From JAYVIQ01 sp043770215 (lineage in GTDB: Bacteria > Bacteroidota > Bacteroidia > Cytophagales > JAAEPT01), in contig JAYVIQ010000126.1 in assembly GCA_043770215.1 (NCBI GenBank), positions 1 through 8,734 of the forward strand: a DNA stretch of 8,734 nt, written 5' to 3'. Shown piece after piece: positions 6,175 through 8,734 of the stretch; position 1 is the first letter of the stretch; each line of letters opens with the position of its first letter. The notes under the pieces were generated by a model that was given only the letters and a program-made list of their open reading frames with translations, was not told the DNA's origin and made no database searches. Position numbers and translations under genes: made by a program.

Positions 6175-8541
6175 TTATCCAAACTCTACAACTGTTATTC
6201 CCGCCCCTCCAAATTCTACATGCTCGTCTTGTACAGAAGTTACTTGAGCCATTCCTTGCAATAAATTTCTAATCATTTGGCGTAAGATACCCTCGCCTTT
6301 ACCGTGTAGAATGCGCACGGAATCAAAACCCAACATTATGGCTTCATTTACAAATAAATCTGTAAGATTCAACGCTTCCTCTGTACGTTTTCCTCTTACG
6401 TCTAAATCTTGGCTAAACTGTGAACGTTTTTGCATCATGTGGCCAGTAAGGTTGGAACTCAGTTTTACTTTTTTTGGCTGATCAGCTTTTGGTAGCACCA
6501 TAAGTTCATCTACTCTGCTTTTCCACTCAAATCCGTTATTAGATATTTTTGCTATTTCTTGTTTTATGTCTATTACTTCACCCTCAAACCCTTTTAACCT
6601 GTGTTTTACATAATCTCCTATTTCAGGTTTTTTTATGTCTTTGCTAGAGAACCCAACTTTTTTAGAAAGCAATTCTACTTTTTCTATCAATTCTTGCTTG
6701 ATTTCTTGCTTTTCTATGGGTTTAGATTGTACAAACTTATCTTTTAAAGATTTTAGTTCTAACTGAGTATGGGTAAGCATGTCTAATGCTTTTTTCTCTG
6801 CCTCTTTTTCTATAGCTCCCTTTCTTTTTTCTAGAGTAGATTTTAACTCTATATAATTGTCTTTTAACTCATTAAGGTTTTTTTCTTTCCTTTTTAATGA
6901 GTCTATTTCATCTAGCAAAACTCTAGTTTTGTCTTGAAGCTCAAGCAAAGCCGTATCGTAATTTAAACGTGTTTTGCCAATATTTTTGGATGCATTTTGG
7001 ATTACATCAGCTGGCAAACCCAAGTTTTTGGCAATCTCTAAGGCAAAAGAACTTCCTGGTGTACCAGATTTAAATTTAAAAATTGGCTGTAAGGTACTCA
7101 TATTAAACAACATACCTCCATTAAATACGCCTGGTGTTTTATCTGCAAAAGCTTTTAAATTATTAAAATGAGTTGTGAAAATTCCTTTAATTTTCTTTTT
7201 ATTGAGTTCATAAAGAATAGATTCGGCAAGGGCAGCTCCGTAATCTGGCTCTGTTCCTGTCCCAAATTCATCTACTAAAATCAATGAATTTTCATTGGCA
7301 TTTTCTAGCATTATTTTCATTTTAGACAAATGAGCACTATATGTACTTAGTTCATTATCAATACTTTGGTTATCTCCAATGTCTATAAAAATCTCTTTAA
7401 ATACAGAAAAAATAGATGTATCAGCACATGGAACTAATAATCCGTTTTGAAACATTAATTGCAATAACCCAGTGGATTTAAGCAAAATAGACTTCCCTCC
7501 TGCATTTGGACCGGTAAGTAAAAGTACTCTATTTTCATTATCAAGGGTTAAATCAAAAGGAATGGTATTTTCATGACCATACTTTAGTAATAAAATTGGG
7601 TTGTATCCTCCGTCTATTCTCAATTGACTTTCTTTGGAAAAAATAGGCTTTACGGCTTTTAATTTACTTGCCAATTTGCCTTTGGATTGATAAAAATCAA
7701 AATGCACCAATTGTTGAACACTTTTTTCTAAATCATCTTTGTTTCCCCTGATAGAATCTACCAATTGCATCAAAATTTTACGAACTTCTGCACGCTCATC
7801 TTCCAATAATTCTTGCAACTGGTTGTTGTGCTCAAACAATTCTTTAGGTTCTACATAAGCTGTTTGTCCTGTACCAGATTCTCCGTGTGAAATTCCACCA
7901 AGTAAACGTTTATTTTCAGAACGTAAAGGTATCACCATTCTACCATTGCTAATTGTGGGTAAAGCATCTTCTCTAGCCATGCCATTTTTAATAGCACCAA
8001 GCATAATCACTTGTACTCTTTTAGAAAGGTAGTTTTGTGTTTTTGTAATTCTTGCTCTTAGCTCTTTCAGTGCTGGTGAGGCATCGTCTTTTACATTTCC
8101 ATTATCATCTAAGGTGTCAGAAAGTATTTTTAAAATAAATTCATTTACTTCTAATCTAGAGCAAAATATAGCAAAAAGGTTATTGGTTTCTGACTTAAAT
8201 TCCTTTCTAGAAAAATGCCTGATTTGGTCTAAAAGAATTAAAGCTCTTTTAAGTTCATTTAACTCATCTGTAAATAAAACCGAGCCTTTAATTTCTGTTT
8301 TCTCTACTATTTTAAACAAATCTTTTTGTAAGTCTAGAGTAAAAAAATATCCTTTATCAGAAACTTCTTTAAAAGCCTGTGTCAAATTCAACTCGTTTTC
8401 TAAACCATTGGGAGAAATCTCCATAAGTTTAGGCAATTGGTTTTTGGTAATTTCTAGACTTATGTGTAATTCTAATTCTTTTAAAATTACATCAAAACCT
8501 AAACTTTTATAATTACTTTCTAAGGAATGAATAGTTGACAT
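6175..8541 (-). CDS. mutS2: MutS2 ATPase with C-terminal Smr domain
   Basis: The 788-residue protein is a complete MutS2. It lacks the mismatch-recognition domain of MutS. The core and clamp occupy about 1-300. The ATPase follows, with Walker A TGPNAGGKS at 343-351, the signature region STYSAHLSKM at 399-408, Walker B LILVDEFGTGTEPDYG at 420-435, and TTH at 456-458. A charged coiled coil spans about 525-630, then a KOW-like beta segment at about 640-685 and the Smr domain at 711-788 with LDVRG (713-717) and HGKGEG (746-751), the usual nuclease motifs. In B. subtilis MutS2 senses collided ribosomes and splits them; in Thermus and Helicobacter it was described as an endonuclease that limits recombination. 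Which role holds here cannot be told from sequence. It has its own promoter and is not clearly linked to the methionine genes. The start fits the family N-terminus (SLGFDVILKEL). Confidence 0.95.
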   Translation of the reverse strand: MSTIHSLESNYKSLGFDVILKELELHISLEITKNQLPKLMEISPNGLENELNLTQAFKEVSDKGYFFTLDLQKDLFKIVEKTEIKGSVLFTDELNELKRALILLDQIRHFSRKEFKSETNNLFAIFCSRLEVNEFILKILSDTLDDNGNVKDDASPALKELRARITKTQNYLSKRVQVIMLGAIKNGMAREDALPTISNGRMVIPLRSENKRLLGGISHGESGTGQTAYVEPKELFEHNNQLQELLEDERAEVRKILMQLVDSIRGNKDDLEKSVQQLVHFDFYQSKGKLASKLKAVKPIFSKESQLRIDGGYNPILLLKYGHENTIPFDLTLDNENRVLLLTGPNAGGKSILLKSTGLLQLMFQNGLLVPCADTSIFSVFKEIFIDIGDNQSIDNELSTYSAHLSKMKIMLENANENSLILVDEFGTGTEPDYGAALAESILYELNKKKIKGIFTTHFNNLKAFADKTPGVFNGGMLFNMSTLQPIFKFKSGTPGSSFALEIAKNLGLPADVIQNASKNIGKTRLNYDTALLELQDKTRVLLDEIDSLKRKEKNLNELKDNYIELKSTLEKRKGAIEKEAEKKALDMLTHTQLELKSLKDKFVQSKPIEKQEIKQELIEKVELLSKKVGFSSKDIKKPEIGDYVKHRLKGFEGEVIDIKQEIAKISNNGFEWKSRVDELMVLPKADQPKKVKLSSNLTGHMMQKRSQFSQDLDVRGKRTEEALNLTDLFVNEAIMLGFDSVRILHGKGEGILRQMIRNLLQGMAQVTSVQDEHVEFGGAGITVVEFG

Positions 8542-8545
8542 CTTG

Positions 8546-8576
8546 CAAAATTAGGCTTATATGAGTTGAATCAAAA
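8546..8576 (-). promoter_or_regulatory. Bacteroidota-type promoter for mutS2
   Basis: On the minus strand TTTTG (8576-8572) is followed after 18 bases by TAATTTTG (8553-8546), a full match to the Bacteroidota -7 consensus TAnnTTTG. The element ends only 4 bases before the mutS2 ATG (8541-8539), so the message would be leaderless or nearly so. Confidence 0.55.
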
Positions 8577-8659
8577 TAATTACACATTATAATTAAAGTC
8601 CACAACAACTAAATTTATCACTATGTTTATCAAAATGGTTTTACAAGAACTAATATTTA

Positions 8660-8682
8660 GGGTCTACTGAAAAAGTAAACCC
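8660..8682. repeat. Near-perfect inverted repeat (hairpin) upstream of mutS2
   Basis: GGGTCTACT (8660-8668) faces AGTAAACCC (8674-8682) around a 5-base spacer. Pairing is 8 of 9 on the plus strand. On the minus strand the odd pair becomes a U-G wobble, so a minus-strand RNA would pair throughout. It could be the terminator of a minus-strand gene lying to the right, or the end of a mobile element; the window stops 52 bases further on, so this is left open. Confidence 0.45.
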
Positions 8683-8734
8683 TGATTATTTTTATACTTC
8701 AAAATAAAGTAAAACCATAGGAGTACCCTCCTTG

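Noticed and set aside
6974..7171. Plus-strand open frame inside mutS2
   Set aside because: Antisense shadow of the ATPase domain.
8114..8512. 132-codon plus-strand open frame inside mutS2
   Set aside because: Long, but fully antisense to the conserved MutS2 N-terminal region, Ser/Lys-rich without motifs, and without a promoter or family resemblance.
1..8734. CRISPR array, tRNA or rRNA genes
   Set aside because: No regular long direct repeats with unique spacers and no tRNA or rRNA-like segments were seen; the only short repeats are the 7-bp arrays.

Overview
The window is an AT-rich stretch of a Bacteroidota chromosome, most likely of Flavobacteriales type. Several features point there: cobalamin-dependent methionine synthase split into two genes, a MutS2 of the Bacteroidota kind, promoter-like TTG...TAnnTTTG elements, a relic that reads like a type IX secretion C-terminal sorting domain, and heptad repeats in intergenic leaders. 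The placement rests on family knowledge and gene style, not on a database search.

Layout, left to right. Positions 1-160 (minus) hold the first 53 codons of a membrane protein that looks like a rhomboid-family intramembrane protease and runs off the left edge. Positions 161-519 contain no intact gene. They do contain a plus-strand relic (about 256-432) that resembles the end of a T9SS sorting domain and is broken by an in-frame TAA, followed by a hairpin (440-478) that could end transcription from both sides. Then come four minus-strand genes, in transcription order: metH part 1 (homocysteine-binding half, 4764-5801), a small four-helix-bundle/S23-type protein (4369-4728), metH part 2 (folate, cobalamin and reactivation modules, 1618-4335) and metF (520-1476). 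A class I SAM riboswitch (5856-5963, minus) with a well-placed promoter precedes metH part 1. mutS2 (6175-8541, minus) is a separate unit with its own promoter almost at its start codon. The last 75 bases hold a strong near-palindrome that may be a hairpin terminator or the end of a mobile element.

How the genes work together. MetF makes 5-methyltetrahydrofolate. The two MetH polypeptides together should transfer its methyl group through cobalamin to homocysteine to give methionine, the precursor of SAM. SAM binding to the leader RNA should repress the operon, which closes the loop. The leader downstream of the aptamer contains a segment complementary to two separate parts of the aptamer core, which suggests how the switch may work. 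The four-helix-bundle gene has no evident link to methionine metabolism and looks like an insertion that left the operon intact. Short 7-bp-periodic repeats sit directly in front of the start codons of both metH part 2 and metF.

No wholly new system is evident. The most unusual points are the sorting-domain relic, the bipartite riboswitch complementarity, the gene inserted between the metH halves, and the heptad repeats.
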